NCBI GenBank assembly: GCA_965656785.1 | Contig: CBFHLY010000018.1 | Span: 9,504 to 73,503 of the forward strand | Direction of reading: 5' to 3' | Source of the DNA: JALQTD01 sp965656785 | GTDB taxonomy: Bacteria > Bacteroidota > Bacteroidia > Flavobacteriales_D > Sanyastnellaceae | DNA length: 64,000 bases | In this document: positions 15,944-23,353 of the stretch, piece by piece | Layout: each line of letters opens with the position of its first letter | Numbering within the stretch: position 1 is the first letter of the stretch | The notes under the pieces: model-generated | Database searches by the model: none | Seen by the model: only the letters and a program-made list of their open reading frames with translations | What the model was told of the DNA's origin: nothing | Position numbers and translations under genes: made by a program

Positions 15944-16814
15944 GTCCGAACAGGCGCGCCCGGCGGTCGTCTCCTCCGGTGAGGAGTTGCCAGCCGCTGG
16001 GGGTGGATGCGGCGGCGAGCGCGTTCACGGAGCGGGTGTGGCCGCCCGTTTGGAAGCTGACTTTATCGACAGGGGCCAAATCCCGAGTGCGCCAGGCCTT
16101 GATGGATTTGTCTCGGCTGGCAGTCCAAACCGTTTCACCGACCTGCACCATCCGATACACCGGGCCTTGATGCACGGGAAACGCCAAGACCAGCGATCCG
16201 TCGTCGCGGTAGGCCCGAAGGTGCCCGTCCCCGTCGGCCACGATCCAGGCCGCTCGGTCGCGGGCGCGAACTGCGCCGTAATGGCCGGTTTCTGGGGCAT
16301 CTTCGAAGCGAGAGAATCCAAATGATGGGGAGAACGTGCCCAGCCAGCCTGCACTGGTGCCGACGAGCCATCGGTCCGCGTCGGGAAGCAGGGTGCGCAC
16401 CTTCGAGCCGTCCGGAACGCGGAAGGCCGGTCCGGGTTGCCAGCGGTCCCCGTTGAACGTCCAGGGGCGGATCGCCCCCGATCCTCCACCCGACCACAGG
16501 CCGCCGCCGGCCACTGCCAGCGCGAACACACCCAGTTCGTGCGCTTCCACCCGCTGTGGCGGTCGACCGTCCCGGTGCATCACCATCACTTCGCCCGAGG
16601 CACTGCCTGCGAACAACCAGTCCCCGAAGGTGGTCACGCTGAAAAATGGCGAGGCGTGATGGAGCAGCGCCGTTCCCTGCCCATCGGCATCCCATTGGGC
16701 CACCACGCCGTCACCGGCCGCGGTCACCCACCGCCCGGTCGCCTCCCAAAACGCAGCGTCGTACACCGCTCCAGAGTGGCCAGAAAATACCGCGAGAAGT
16801 TCCGAACGTTCCAT
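15888..16814 (-). CDS. WD40-repeat protein
   Basis: This 308-residue protein is built from WD40/beta-propeller repeats: the N-terminal 'FSGHSGAVYDAAFWE...QWD', a middle 'HELGVFALAVAGG', 'VHQGPVYRMVQVGETVWTAS' and the C-terminal 'GGHTRSVNALAA...DDRRARLFG' are recognisable blades, six or seven in all. There is no signal peptide or membrane segment, so a cytoplasmic scaffolding role is likely. A longer frame to 16973 would run across the divergent hisS region; ATG 16814 is supported by TAACTTCG eight bases upstream. It overlaps ung by 56 bases tail-to-tail. The partner proteins are unknown. Confidence 0.87.
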   Translation of the reverse strand: MERSELLAVFSGHSGAVYDAAFWEATGRWVTAAGDGVVAQWDADGQGTALLHHASPFFSVTTFGDWLFAGSASGEVMVMHRDGRPPQRVEAHELGVFALAVAGGGLWSGGGSGAIRPWTFNGDRWQPGPAFRVPDGSKVRTLLPDADRWLVGTSAGWLGTFSPSFGFSRFEDAPETGHYGAVRARDRAAWIVADGDGHLRAYRDDGSLVLAFPVHQGPVYRMVQVGETVWTASRDKSIKAWRTRDLAPVDKVSFQTGGHTRSVNALAAASTPSGWQLLTGGDDRRARLFGLTDSGCLATNPPAPHRIP

Positions 16815-16822
16815 GGAATTCA

Positions 16823-16830
16823 CGAAGTTA
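16823..16830 (-). promoter_or_regulatory. -7 box for the WD40 gene
   Basis: The minus strand reads TAACTTCG, eight bases before the ATG at 16814. Confidence 0.42.
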
Positions 16831-16869
16831 GCACTCCGCGCGGTTGCGGGCTCGGAAAATGAAACGATC

Positions 16870-16947
16870 ATGATGTGGATTTGGTTCGGTTTGGCGGTGT
16901 TGTTGGTTTTCGCGTTTATCCAAAAACGATTGGGCAACAAGCGGTAA
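16870..16947 (+). CDS. Possible 25-residue single-span membrane peptide
   Basis: A short frame begins with two consecutive ATG codons and encodes about 17 hydrophobic residues (including WIWFGLAVLLVFAF) followed by a basic tail (QKRLGNKR). This is the classic layout of a small membrane protein with its C-terminus inside. The TAA stop overlaps the hisS promoter box, and hisS begins nine bases later. No Shine-Dalgarno or clear promoter box precedes it. It may be a genuine small gene, a leader peptide for hisS, or chance; comparative conservation would decide. Confidence 0.4.
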   Translation: MMWIWFGLAVLLVFAFIQKRLGNKR

Positions 16948-16952
16948 TTTCG
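16945..16952 (+). promoter_or_regulatory. -7 box for hisS
   Basis: TAATTTCG is followed by four bases and the hisS ATG at 16957. Its first bases are the stop codon of the upstream small frame. Confidence 0.48.
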
Positions 16953-16956
16953 CGGC

Positions 16957-18336
16957 ATGAACAAGCCGAGCATTCCGAAGGGAACACGTGATTTTGGTCC
17001 GGTGGTGATGTCCCGCCGGAACTACATTCTGAACACCATCCGGCGCGGGTTTGAGCGCCATGGATTCGCTCCAGTTGAAACGCCAGCGATGGAGAACCTG
17101 TCCACGTTGACCGGCAAGTACGGGGAGGAGGGCGACCAGCTCATCTTCCGCATTTTGAATAACGGGGACTACCTGGCGAAGGCCGATGTGGCGGCGCTGA
17201 CCGACCGAAACAGCAAGGGCCTGACGCCATCGATTGCGAAAAAGGCGTTGCGGTACGATTTGACGGTTCCTTTTGCGCGCTTCGTCGTCATGTCTCGGAA
17301 CGACTTGAGCTTTCCGTTCCGCAGGTACCAGATCCAAACCGTATGGCGCGGCGACCGACCCGGCCGTGGCCGCTACCAAGAATTCACCCAGTGCGACGCT
17401 GACATCATTGGCACGGAAAATTTGGTCAGCGAATTCGACCTGATTCAACTGTTCACTAAAGTCCTGACGGAACTGAGAATACCTGGGTTTCAAATCGTGT
17501 TGAACGACCGCAGAATCCTTGCGGGCATGGCAGAAAAATGGGGGGTGAGCGATCGGCTCACGGACCTGACGGTGGCCATGGACAAGTTGGATAAAGTCGG
17601 TCCCAACGGCGTGGACGATGAGCTGGCTGCGCGAGGGTTCAGCGAGGACGTCCGGTCGGGGGTTCAGGAGGTATTGCGGTGGCCGGAATTGGCTACGGAC
17701 GATGACCGGTTGGCGGCAACAGCGGACCTGCTCGCGGATTCGGATCAGGGCACGCAAGGGGTGCGGGATGTGGAGCAACTCCTCGCATGGTGTGCCGGCC
17801 GATCGGCTGAAGGGCACGTGGTCTTTGACCCCACTTTGGCCCGCGGGTTGAACTACTACACCGGGGCGATTTTTGAGGTGCGCGTTCCGGATGCCCCCGT
17901 GGGCAGCATTTGTGGAGGAGGGCGGTATGCCGATTTGACAGGCATCTTCGGCTGGCCGGATGTCAGCGGTGTGGGCATCAGTTTCGGGGCCGATCGGATT
18001 TACGATGTGTGCGAGCACTTCGGTTTGTTCCCGGAAGGCCAAGAAGTTTCTGCGGATGTCCTCGTGTTGCGGATGGATGAAGCGGGGACCACTCAGGACC
18101 TCCAGCTCGTTGACGACCTGCGCGCTGCAGGCTTCCGGACCGTGCTTTACCCCGAACTCGCCAAGTTGAAAAAGCAGCTCAAATACGCGCTCGACCTCAA
18201 CGTTCCATTTGTTGCATTTGCAGGGGAAGAAGAACGTGCGGAGGGTGCGCTCACCATCAAGGACATGCACGCCAGAGAGGAGGTGCGCGTTGCCCGAACT
18301 GAAGCGGTAGAAGACCTCAAGCGCCGTTCGAGCTAA
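16957..18336 (+). CDS. hisS: Histidine--tRNA ligase
   Basis: This class II aminoacyl-tRNA synthetase charges tRNA-His. The 459-residue sequence has motif 1 around 'ETPAMENLSTLTGKYGEEGDQLIFRI', the HisA-like motif 'LARGLNYYTGAIFEV' and motif 3 'GGGRYADL...GISFGADRIYD'. A C-terminal anticodon-binding domain covers about the last 90 residues. Length and motif order are typical of the Bacteroidota/eukaryote-like HisRS group. The start is supported by a box-N4-ATG arrangement. It converges on the degenerate kinase gene with a four-base stop overlap (18333-18336). Confidence 0.97.
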   Translation: MNKPSIPKGTRDFGPVVMSRRNYILNTIRRGFERHGFAPVETPAMENLSTLTGKYGEEGDQLIFRILNNGDYLAKADVAALTDRNSKGLTPSIAKKALRYDLTVPFARFVVMSRNDLSFPFRRYQIQTVWRGDRPGRGRYQEFTQCDADIIGTENLVSEFDLIQLFTKVLTELRIPGFQIVLNDRRILAGMAEKWGVSDRLTDLTVAMDKLDKVGPNGVDDELAARGFSEDVRSGVQEVLRWPELATDDDRLAATADLLADSDQGTQGVRDVEQLLAWCAGRSAEGHVVFDPTLARGLNYYTGAIFEVRVPDAPVGSICGGGRYADLTGIFGWPDVSGVGISFGADRIYDVCEHFGLFPEGQEVSADVLVLRMDEAGTTQDLQLVDDLRAAGFRTVLYPELAKLKKQLKYALDLNVPFVAFAGEEERAEGALTIKDMHAREEVRVARTEAVEDLKRRSS

Positions 18337-19184
18337 GCCCGCTTCGCGGCCGATCCCATCAACTTCAGTCGCAAGGAAGGACCATCGTTCAATCGAAACA
18401 CCACGTCACCGCCTTCCAAGTCCGCTGTGATGAGGTGAGGGTCCGCCACGTCCGCAGTTCGCTCAGCCGCTTCAAACAGCGGCCACGTCTGGGCTTCCAC
18501 CCACGGGGTGATCTCCATATTGCGCGTCATGCGCACCCCGTTTTCCGGTTCGATCATCCCGTCGTCCAAATCAATGAGCAACCGTTCAGCCGTGAGCGCT
18601 TCCATCAGCGCCAAGTAATTCCGAATGGCTTCGAGCGTATCGTTCAACCGAATGAACGGACTGCTCGCTTCGTTCAAGACACCGCGCAAGTGCTTTCCGA
18701 ACAGCGTGATGAGCCGTTCAGCGCGCTCGGTGTCTCCCAATGACAAATGCTGTTCAATGGTCAACAGAATGGCGTCAAATCGGCGGTAGGCATCCGCTAG
18801 CGTCGCCCGTTCGGTTTCCGTTTGCTGGATGCGAAGGGCCATCCGCTCTTGTTCATGCAGCCGCGCGAGCTGTCCCCGGAGATCCATCAACCGCGCTTGC
18901 TGTTCTGACGTGACGATGGGGTCCTGTTGCCCCCATTTTTTCAAACCCAACACCGCGCGCCACGCCATGGCCACACCATGGAGCATCGTGCCCCCCCACA
19001 CGGCGACGTTCCACGGCCCATGAAGCCCAATCAGTGCAACGAGCCCCATCACCCAAATCGCCGCCCACCGCATCGGATGCAATCGCCACATCTTCAGCAA
19101 TTCGACCGGCACCCCCCACACCAGGGCGGCAGAGGCGATGCCCAAACACAAATGCACGGAAAATAAGACAAAATCCATATTCAT
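18333..19184 (-). CDS. Degenerate LytS-like histidine kinase homologue
   Basis: The 283-residue protein has four N-terminal hydrophobic segments (about residues 5-85), a coiled linker (around 90-130), then a region aligning by eye with LytS-type kinases ('NEASSPFIRLNDTLEAIRNYL...ERLLIDL'). The phospho-acceptor box is lost: where NPHFLFN is expected the sequence reads RRFDAILLTI. The N- and G-boxes for ATP binding are also absent. It is probably a pseudokinase sensor or a diverged dimerisation partner. The ATG overlaps the meaB stop by four bases (ATGA), so its translation is likely coupled to meaB. Assignment rests on pattern similarity; an unrelated membrane protein cannot be excluded. Confidence 0.7.
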   Translation of the reverse strand: MNMDFVLFSVHLCLGIASAALVWGVPVELLKMWRLHPMRWAAIWVMGLVALIGLHGPWNVAVWGGTMLHGVAMAWRAVLGLKKWGQQDPIVTSEQQARLMDLRGQLARLHEQERMALRIQQTETERATLADAYRRFDAILLTIEQHLSLGDTERAERLITLFGKHLRGVLNEASSPFIRLNDTLEAIRNYLALMEALTAERLLIDLDDGMIEPENGVRMTRNMEITPWVEAQTWPLFEAAERTADVADPHLITADLEGGDVVFRLNDGPSLRLKLMGSAAKRA

Positions 19185-20251
19185 TTAGACGAATCTACGT
19201 TATTCACGAAGAAGCTTGCTGCTGAATAGGGTGAAATTTGTCCGTGTGCTACCTGAATTTGTAAACGTTCCCATAAGGCCTTCAAGGTGGTTTGCTGAAC
19301 TGCCCGCTCGAGGAGCCGTTCCCTGACTTGACGCTCGAACCGGTCGAGGCGTTGCTCGGTGCGTTGTTGTTGCCACCACCCGGATTCCTTCCACGTTCGT
19401 TCCAATTGGTCCAAATGCGCAATCACCGCGTCCAACCCCCGTCCCTCCAATCCGCTGGCTGTAAAGACTTCAATGGGCGATCCGTGCGGGGCGGGAGGAA
19501 GCAAGTGAAGGGCAGAGGCGCATTCTTGAGCGGTTCGGCGAGCGGCGTCTGCCCCAGGCCCGTCAGCTTTGTTCACCACCACGGCATCCGCCATCTCCAT
19601 GATGCCTCGTTTGATGCCTTGCAAGTCATCCCCCGCCCCGCTGATGAGCAGCAGCAGGAAGATGTCCGTCATTTCTCGGACGGCGGTTTCCGATTGGCCA
19701 ACGCCCACGGTTTCAACGAGGATGCGGTCGTAGCCTGCCGCCTCGCAGAGGAGGATGGCCTCGGAAGTCGCGCGATTGACTCCTCCTAGCGCGTCGGCCG
19801 CTGGACTGGGCCGGACGAAGGCTTGCGGATTCCGGACGAGTTGTTCCATGCGGGTTTTGTCCCCGAGCAAGCTCCCTCGCGAACGTTGGCTCGACGGATC
19901 CACGGCCAACACCGCGACCCGGTGCCCGCCGCGAATGAGCGACAAGCCAAATTCCTCAATGAAGGTGCTTTTCCCCACCCCCGGAATTCCCGTGATGCCG
20001 ACCCGAACAGCATCCCCATTCCTGTCGCCCCGGATGACCGCCTCCAACAGGGCTTCTGCGGCTGGCCGGTCCGCTAGCGATCGGCTCTCGACCAGTGTGA
20101 TGGCCCGGGACAACGCATCCCGATCGCCCTCGAAGAGTTCGTTTGCCCAGTCGTCAGGCGACTGCCGTTGAGCCGCAGCGCGTCGAATGCGGTCTGCCGC
20201 TCGGTTGCGGGCAGCGTCGCGCTTCGGAGAATTAGCAGAAGTTTGCGGCAT
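19181..20251 (-). CDS. meaB: MeaB/ArgK-type GTPase, methylmalonyl-CoA mutase chaperone
   Basis: This 356-residue G3E-family P-loop GTPase protects and reloads adenosylcobalamin-dependent methylmalonyl-CoA mutase. Walker A is GIPGVGKST at 88-96; the 'AVDPSSQRSRGSLLGDKTRM' block, 'VETVGVGQSE' (switch II) and NKAD (guanine specificity) follow in order, with a helical C-terminal dimerisation arm. Length is normal. The mutase genes themselves are not in this window. A TAATTTCG box sits four bases upstream of the ATG. It overlaps the downstream kinase-like gene by ATGA, an uncommon partner for meaB. Confidence 0.95.
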   Translation of the reverse strand: MPQTSANSPKRDAARNRAADRIRRAAAQRQSPDDWANELFEGDRDALSRAITLVESRSLADRPAAEALLEAVIRGDRNGDAVRVGITGIPGVGKSTFIEEFGLSLIRGGHRVAVLAVDPSSQRSRGSLLGDKTRMEQLVRNPQAFVRPSPAADALGGVNRATSEAILLCEAAGYDRILVETVGVGQSETAVREMTDIFLLLLISGAGDDLQGIKRGIMEMADAVVVNKADGPGADAARRTAQECASALHLLPPAPHGSPIEVFTASGLEGRGLDAVIAHLDQLERTWKESGWWQQQRTEQRLDRFERQVRERLLERAVQQTTLKALWERLQIQVAHGQISPYSAASFFVNNVDSSK

Positions 20252-20255
20252 GCCT

Positions 20256-20263
20256 CGAAATTA
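20256..20263 (-). promoter_or_regulatory. -7 box for meaB
   Basis: The minus strand reads TAATTTCG, then AGGC, then the ATG at 20251. Confidence 0.48.
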
Positions 20264-20278
20264 GCGTTTTTCAATCCG

Positions 20279-20286
20279 TAACTTTC
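20279..20286 (+). promoter_or_regulatory. -7 box for the gene at 20293
   Basis: TAACTTTC lies six bases before the ATG at 20293, in a 41-base divergent spacer shared with meaB. Confidence 0.42.
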
Positions 20287-20292
20287 GCCGCG

Positions 20293-21042
20293 ATGCCATC
20301 AGTTTTACGGAAGTTTTTTTGGGTTGCGCTCATGGGATTGCCGCTGGTAACGCAGGCGCAGCACCCGGATCGCGTGTTCGTTTCAGGCTCCGTGACCGAC
20401 GAGCGAGGACGTTATGTTCCCGCTGCCATGGTCGTCAACCGGAACGGCAACGGAGGTGGACTCATCGTCGATGCGATGGGGGAGTTCGTGCTGGCAGCCC
20501 TTCCCGGGGATACCCTGGCGGTGGGGGCCATCGGCTTCCACACGCGGAATTGGGTGGTGCCGTTCGATTCGGGCTCAGTCAACGTGGACATCGCTTTGCA
20601 CCGGTTGCAGGTGAACGTGGGCATCGCCGAAGTGGTCGCCCCGCGCGAGCTCCGAGAAATCTTGAACGACATCAAGGCGTTGGGCTACGATGAGGCCGAT
20701 TACCGCGTTTCGTCCGTCGATGCGTTGAGCAGTCCGATTACGTTTTTATACCAAATGCTGAACCGGGACGAACGCTCGAAGCGGGAAGTGGCGCGTTTGG
20801 AGAACGACGACCGCCGCCGGGCCTTGCTCCTCGAGCTGTTCATCAAGTACGTGGACTATGAAATCATCGATTTGGAGCCGGAAGAGTTCGATGCGTTCAT
20901 CGCGTTCTGCGATCCCGGTGATGCGATGCTCCAAACCTGGTCCCAGTACGAATTCATCCAATACGTCAAGCAGCGATTCCGCATCTTCGTCACCCTACCA
21001 GACCGGTTGGATGACGGCGATTACCAGTACCAGTTGGACTGA
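20293..21042 (+). CDS. Secreted protein with carboxypeptidase-regulatory-like domain
   Basis: This 249-residue protein has a signal peptide ending near V-T-Q-A-Q and an N-terminal CarboxypepD_reg-like/CNA-B-type beta-sandwich (about residues 29-105). The sandwich pattern is 'VSGSVTDERGRYVPAAMVV...DAMGEFVLAALPGDTLAVGAIGF'. The C-terminal half is helical and charged, with 'EREREVARLENDDRRR'-like composition and no recognised domain. Such proteins are common in Bacteroidota, where the domain otherwise caps TonB-dependent receptors. A periplasmic or surface role is inferred; no receptor is adjacent. Confidence 0.82.
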   Translation: MPSVLRKFFWVALMGLPLVTQAQHPDRVFVSGSVTDERGRYVPAAMVVNRNGNGGGLIVDAMGEFVLAALPGDTLAVGAIGFHTRNWVVPFDSGSVNVDIALHRLQVNVGIAEVVAPRELREILNDIKALGYDEADYRVSSVDALSSPITFLYQMLNRDERSKREVARLENDDRRRALLLELFIKYVDYEIIDLEPEEFDAFIAFCDPGDAMLQTWSQYEFIQYVKQRFRIFVTLPDRLDDGDYQYQLD

Positions 21043-21043
21043 A

Positions 21044-21376
21044 TCACGCGAGCGAGAGGGCGGAGTCGAGGAAGAAGACGAAGAGTTGGGCCAACACCCC
21101 GATGACGCCCAATGCCACGAGCAACACGTGCGCTGGCCGCACCCGGCGATCCAATTCGTCAAACCGCGCAATGAGGTCCACGAACACCACCGCCGCGGCA
21201 AGGCCTTCGAGGATCATCAGCACCGCTCGCTGGCTTCCGAGCCCCGCGTCCAGCTGCTGCAACCACACGGGCAACGGCCACGAAACGATGTGGTTCAAGA
21301 AAAACACGCCGTGCAAACAAAGCAACGTTGCCAAAGTCAATGCGACGGTTCGCCGTTGGGAAGCAGATGGGGCCAT
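21044..21376 (-). CDS. Small integral membrane protein, 110 aa
   Basis: I do not recognise a family. The protein has three predicted transmembrane segments (about residues 11-30, 47-68 and 82-106) joined by short loops, one with 'RFDELDRRVRPAH'. ATG 21376 is preferred over the longer frame to 21457 because it directly precedes the first hydrophobic segment and follows a TACCTTGC promoter-like box by 16 bases. It ends two bases from the stop of the convergent secreted protein. Function unknown. Confidence 0.68.
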   Translation of the reverse strand: MAPSASQRRTVALTLATLLCLHGVFFLNHIVSWPLPVWLQQLDAGLGSQRAVLMILEGLAAAVVFVDLIARFDELDRRVRPAHVLLVALGVIGVLAQLFVFFLDSALSLA

Positions 21377-21392
21377 GGGAAGGATTTCGACT

Positions 21393-21400
21393 GCAAGGTA
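21393..21400 (-). promoter_or_regulatory. -7-like box for the 110 aa membrane protein
   Basis: The minus strand reads TACCTTGC, 16 bases upstream of the ATG at 21376. Confidence 0.35.
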
Positions 21401-21474
21401 ATTCGAAAGGAAGGATGCACTAAATTGTGCCTTCGCACGTTTGTGAAAGCATACCAAATCATTTGACTTGCGCC

Positions 21475-21636
21475 ATGACCACTCGCAACCTTGACCACAC
21501 GAATCTCCAGCGGCTCATCATTGCCGCTTTGGGTACCCTGTTTTTTGCCGTGCTGTTGACCAGCTGTGGAACCCGTCATGCGCAATGCAGTGCATACGGT
21601 GATGCAGAGTGGAGCGAAGTCCAGCCGGCCGACTGA
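21475..21636 (+). CDS. Small lipoprotein, 53 aa
   Basis: ATG 21475 opens a frame with a hydrophobic segment ending in the lipobox L-T-S-C (Cys at about residue 31) and a ~22-residue mature tail rich in Cys/His/Tyr and acidic residues (GTRHAQCSAYGDAEW). The polar N-terminus before the hydrophobic core is rather long for a lipoprotein signal. Similar tiny lipoproteins with a 'C-x-A-Y-G' motif occur in many Bacteroidota genomes, which supports a real gene. It converges on the MBOAT gene, 10 bases away. Function unknown. Confidence 0.62.
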   Translation: MTTRNLDHTNLQRLIIAALGTLFFAVLLTSCGTRHAQCSAYGDAEWSEVQPAD

Positions 21637-21650
21637 ACGAGTCGGTTCAG
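21629..21650. terminator. Weak hairpin between convergent genes
   Basis: CCGACT/AGTCGG (21629-21634 and 21640-21645) and the alternative pairing CTGAAC/GTTCAG (21633-21638 and 21645-21650) can each form a short stem between the convergent lipoprotein and MBOAT genes. No T-tract follows, so a terminator role is uncertain. Confidence 0.3.
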
Positions 21651-23353
21651 AACTGGAAGTAAATGAACGGCTGCATGCCAGCTTGCATGGCGCTCCACGC
21701 CACGCTGATGCCCACCACTGCGACGATGATTTGGACCGGAAGGGAAGCCTCGCTGAATGCTTTTCGGTACCGCTCTTTCCAAGCATCAGGCAGGAGGTGA
21801 ATCGCATATCCGAAGGCCATCAAGCCGATGAGCGGGGCATAGCCCGCTAAGATTTCGAGGAACGGACTCTCTGCAATGCGCGCCAACTGGGCGATCATGG
21901 CATTGGCCGTGAACCATTCGGTCAGCAAGTTGTGCCCCTCGCCGAGGGATTCCCACGTGGTCTTGCTGCCCGATCGAAACCAAATCCGCGTTGCGGTGAT
22001 GAAGTGAAACGTCACCAACCCACCCACCACCGGCTTCCACCACCGGTCGTTCCCTTCCCACGGGCTCACCTTGCGCCAGAGTTTGTAGACCACGATGCCG
22101 AGCCCATTGAGGCCGCCCCACAGCACGAAATTCCAGCTCGCACCATGCCACAACCCGCCGATGAGCATGGTCAGCATGACGTTGATGTTCGTGATGCCCC
22201 AGCGTTTGAACTTGGGAAACCACAAGGCCGCCCCCAAAGCCAGGCAGAGCGTGCCGGCCACCACCAACAACACGCCGGGATCCGGCACGAGCAGCGCAAA
22301 GAACAGGAGGATGAACCCGGAGGTGATGGCCGTGAACAACGAGCCGCTGCGGTTGCCCCCCATCGGAATATAGAGGTAGTCCTTCAGCCACGTGGACAAG
22401 CTCATGTGCCAGCGCTTCCAAAATTCGCCCACGTTCCGCGCTTTGTACGGCGCATTGAAATTTTGGGGCAACCGGAAGCCCAGCCAAATCGCCACGCCGA
22501 TGGCCATGTCGGTGTAACCGCTGAAATCCGCATAGACCTGCAAGCTGTACGCGTACAGGCCGAGCAGGTTCTCGAACCCCGAATACGCTTCGGGCCGCGA
22601 AAACACCCGGTCCACCAAGTTCACTGCGAGGTAATCCGCCAGCCATACTTTCTTCACCAGGCCATTGAGGATCCAGAACAACCCCATCCCGAATCCCGCC
22701 CGCGTCAGCGCATAAGGCCGGTACAATTGGGGAATGAAGTCGCGCGCCCGCACGATGGGGCCGGCCACCAGTTGCGGGAAGAAGCTGACGTAGAACCCGA
22801 AGTCGAGCGGATTGCGCACGGGTTCAATTTCCTTCCGGTACACGTCGATGGCGTAGGACATGGTTTGGAAGGTGTAAAAGCTGATGCCCACAGGGAGCAA
22901 AATGCGGTCCACCCTGAACGAGGTGCCGAGCGCTGCATTCGCCCATTCGCCGAACGCGTTCGTGGGCTGCCAATGCGTGCCCAGCAGCGGGTTCAAGCTG
23001 TCGGCGAAAAAGTAGGCGTACTTGAAGTAGAAGAGCACGAGCAAGTTGATGACCAAACTCAGTGCCAACCAGCCCTTGCGAGCCGACCCGTTGGCCTGTC
23101 CAATCCGATGCCCAATCCACCAATCGCTCCCCGTGGAAAACAACAAAATGAGGAAGAACCACCCGCTGGTTTTCCAATAAAACAACAAGCTGACGGCGAA
23201 CAAAAACGCATTCCGCAGCGCGACCCGCCGTTCGAGCAGCGCAAAACCGGCCAACACGACGGCAAGGAACCCCCAAAAGCTCACCCGGGTGAACGTCAAC
23301 GGCGCCTCCGGTGTGAAGGCGAACCCATCCATCAAGTCGCTCAAGATTTCCAT
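21647..23353 (-). CDS. MBOAT-family membrane O-acyltransferase (AlgI/PatA-like)
   Basis: This 568-residue polytopic membrane protein belongs to the MBOAT family that moves acyl groups, usually acetyl, across the inner membrane for transfer to polysaccharides or peptidoglycan. Hallmarks are 'LPVGISFYTFQTMSYAIDVYR', 'QLVAGPIVRARDF', 'ADFSGYTDMAIG', 'FWKRWHMSLSTWLKDYLYIPMGG' and the catalytic 'GGLWHGASW' with His403. About eleven or twelve membrane segments are apparent. It is the last gene of a four-gene minus-strand operon, its start overlapping the preceding SGNH gene by 13 bases. With two SGNH proteins and a LysM protein upstream, acetylation of peptidoglycan or an envelope glycan is the likely task; the acceptor is inferred, not seen. 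Confidence 0.94.
   Translation of the reverse strand: MEILSDLMDGFAFTPEAPLTFTRVSFWGFLAVVLAGFALLERRVALRNAFLFAVSLLFYWKTSGWFFLILLFSTGSDWWIGHRIGQANGSARKGWLALSLVINLLVLFYFKYAYFFADSLNPLLGTHWQPTNAFGEWANAALGTSFRVDRILLPVGISFYTFQTMSYAIDVYRKEIEPVRNPLDFGFYVSFFPQLVAGPIVRARDFIPQLYRPYALTRAGFGMGLFWILNGLVKKVWLADYLAVNLVDRVFSRPEAYSGFENLLGLYAYSLQVYADFSGYTDMAIGVAIWLGFRLPQNFNAPYKARNVGEFWKRWHMSLSTWLKDYLYIPMGGNRSGSLFTAITSGFILLFFALLVPDPGVLLVVAGTLCLALGAALWFPKFKRWGITNINVMLTMLIGGLWHGASWNFVLWGGLNGLGIVVYKLWRKVSPWEGNDRWWKPVVGGLVTFHFITATRIWFRSGSKTTWESLGEGHNLLTEWFTANAMIAQLARIAESPFLEILAGYAPLIGLMAFGYAIHLLPDAWKERYRKAFSEASLPVQIIVAVVGISVAWSAMQAGMQPFIYFQF

Noticed and set aside
16828..18270. 480-codon minus-strand frame opposite hisS
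   Set aside because: It is antisense to hisS motifs and has no domain of its own.
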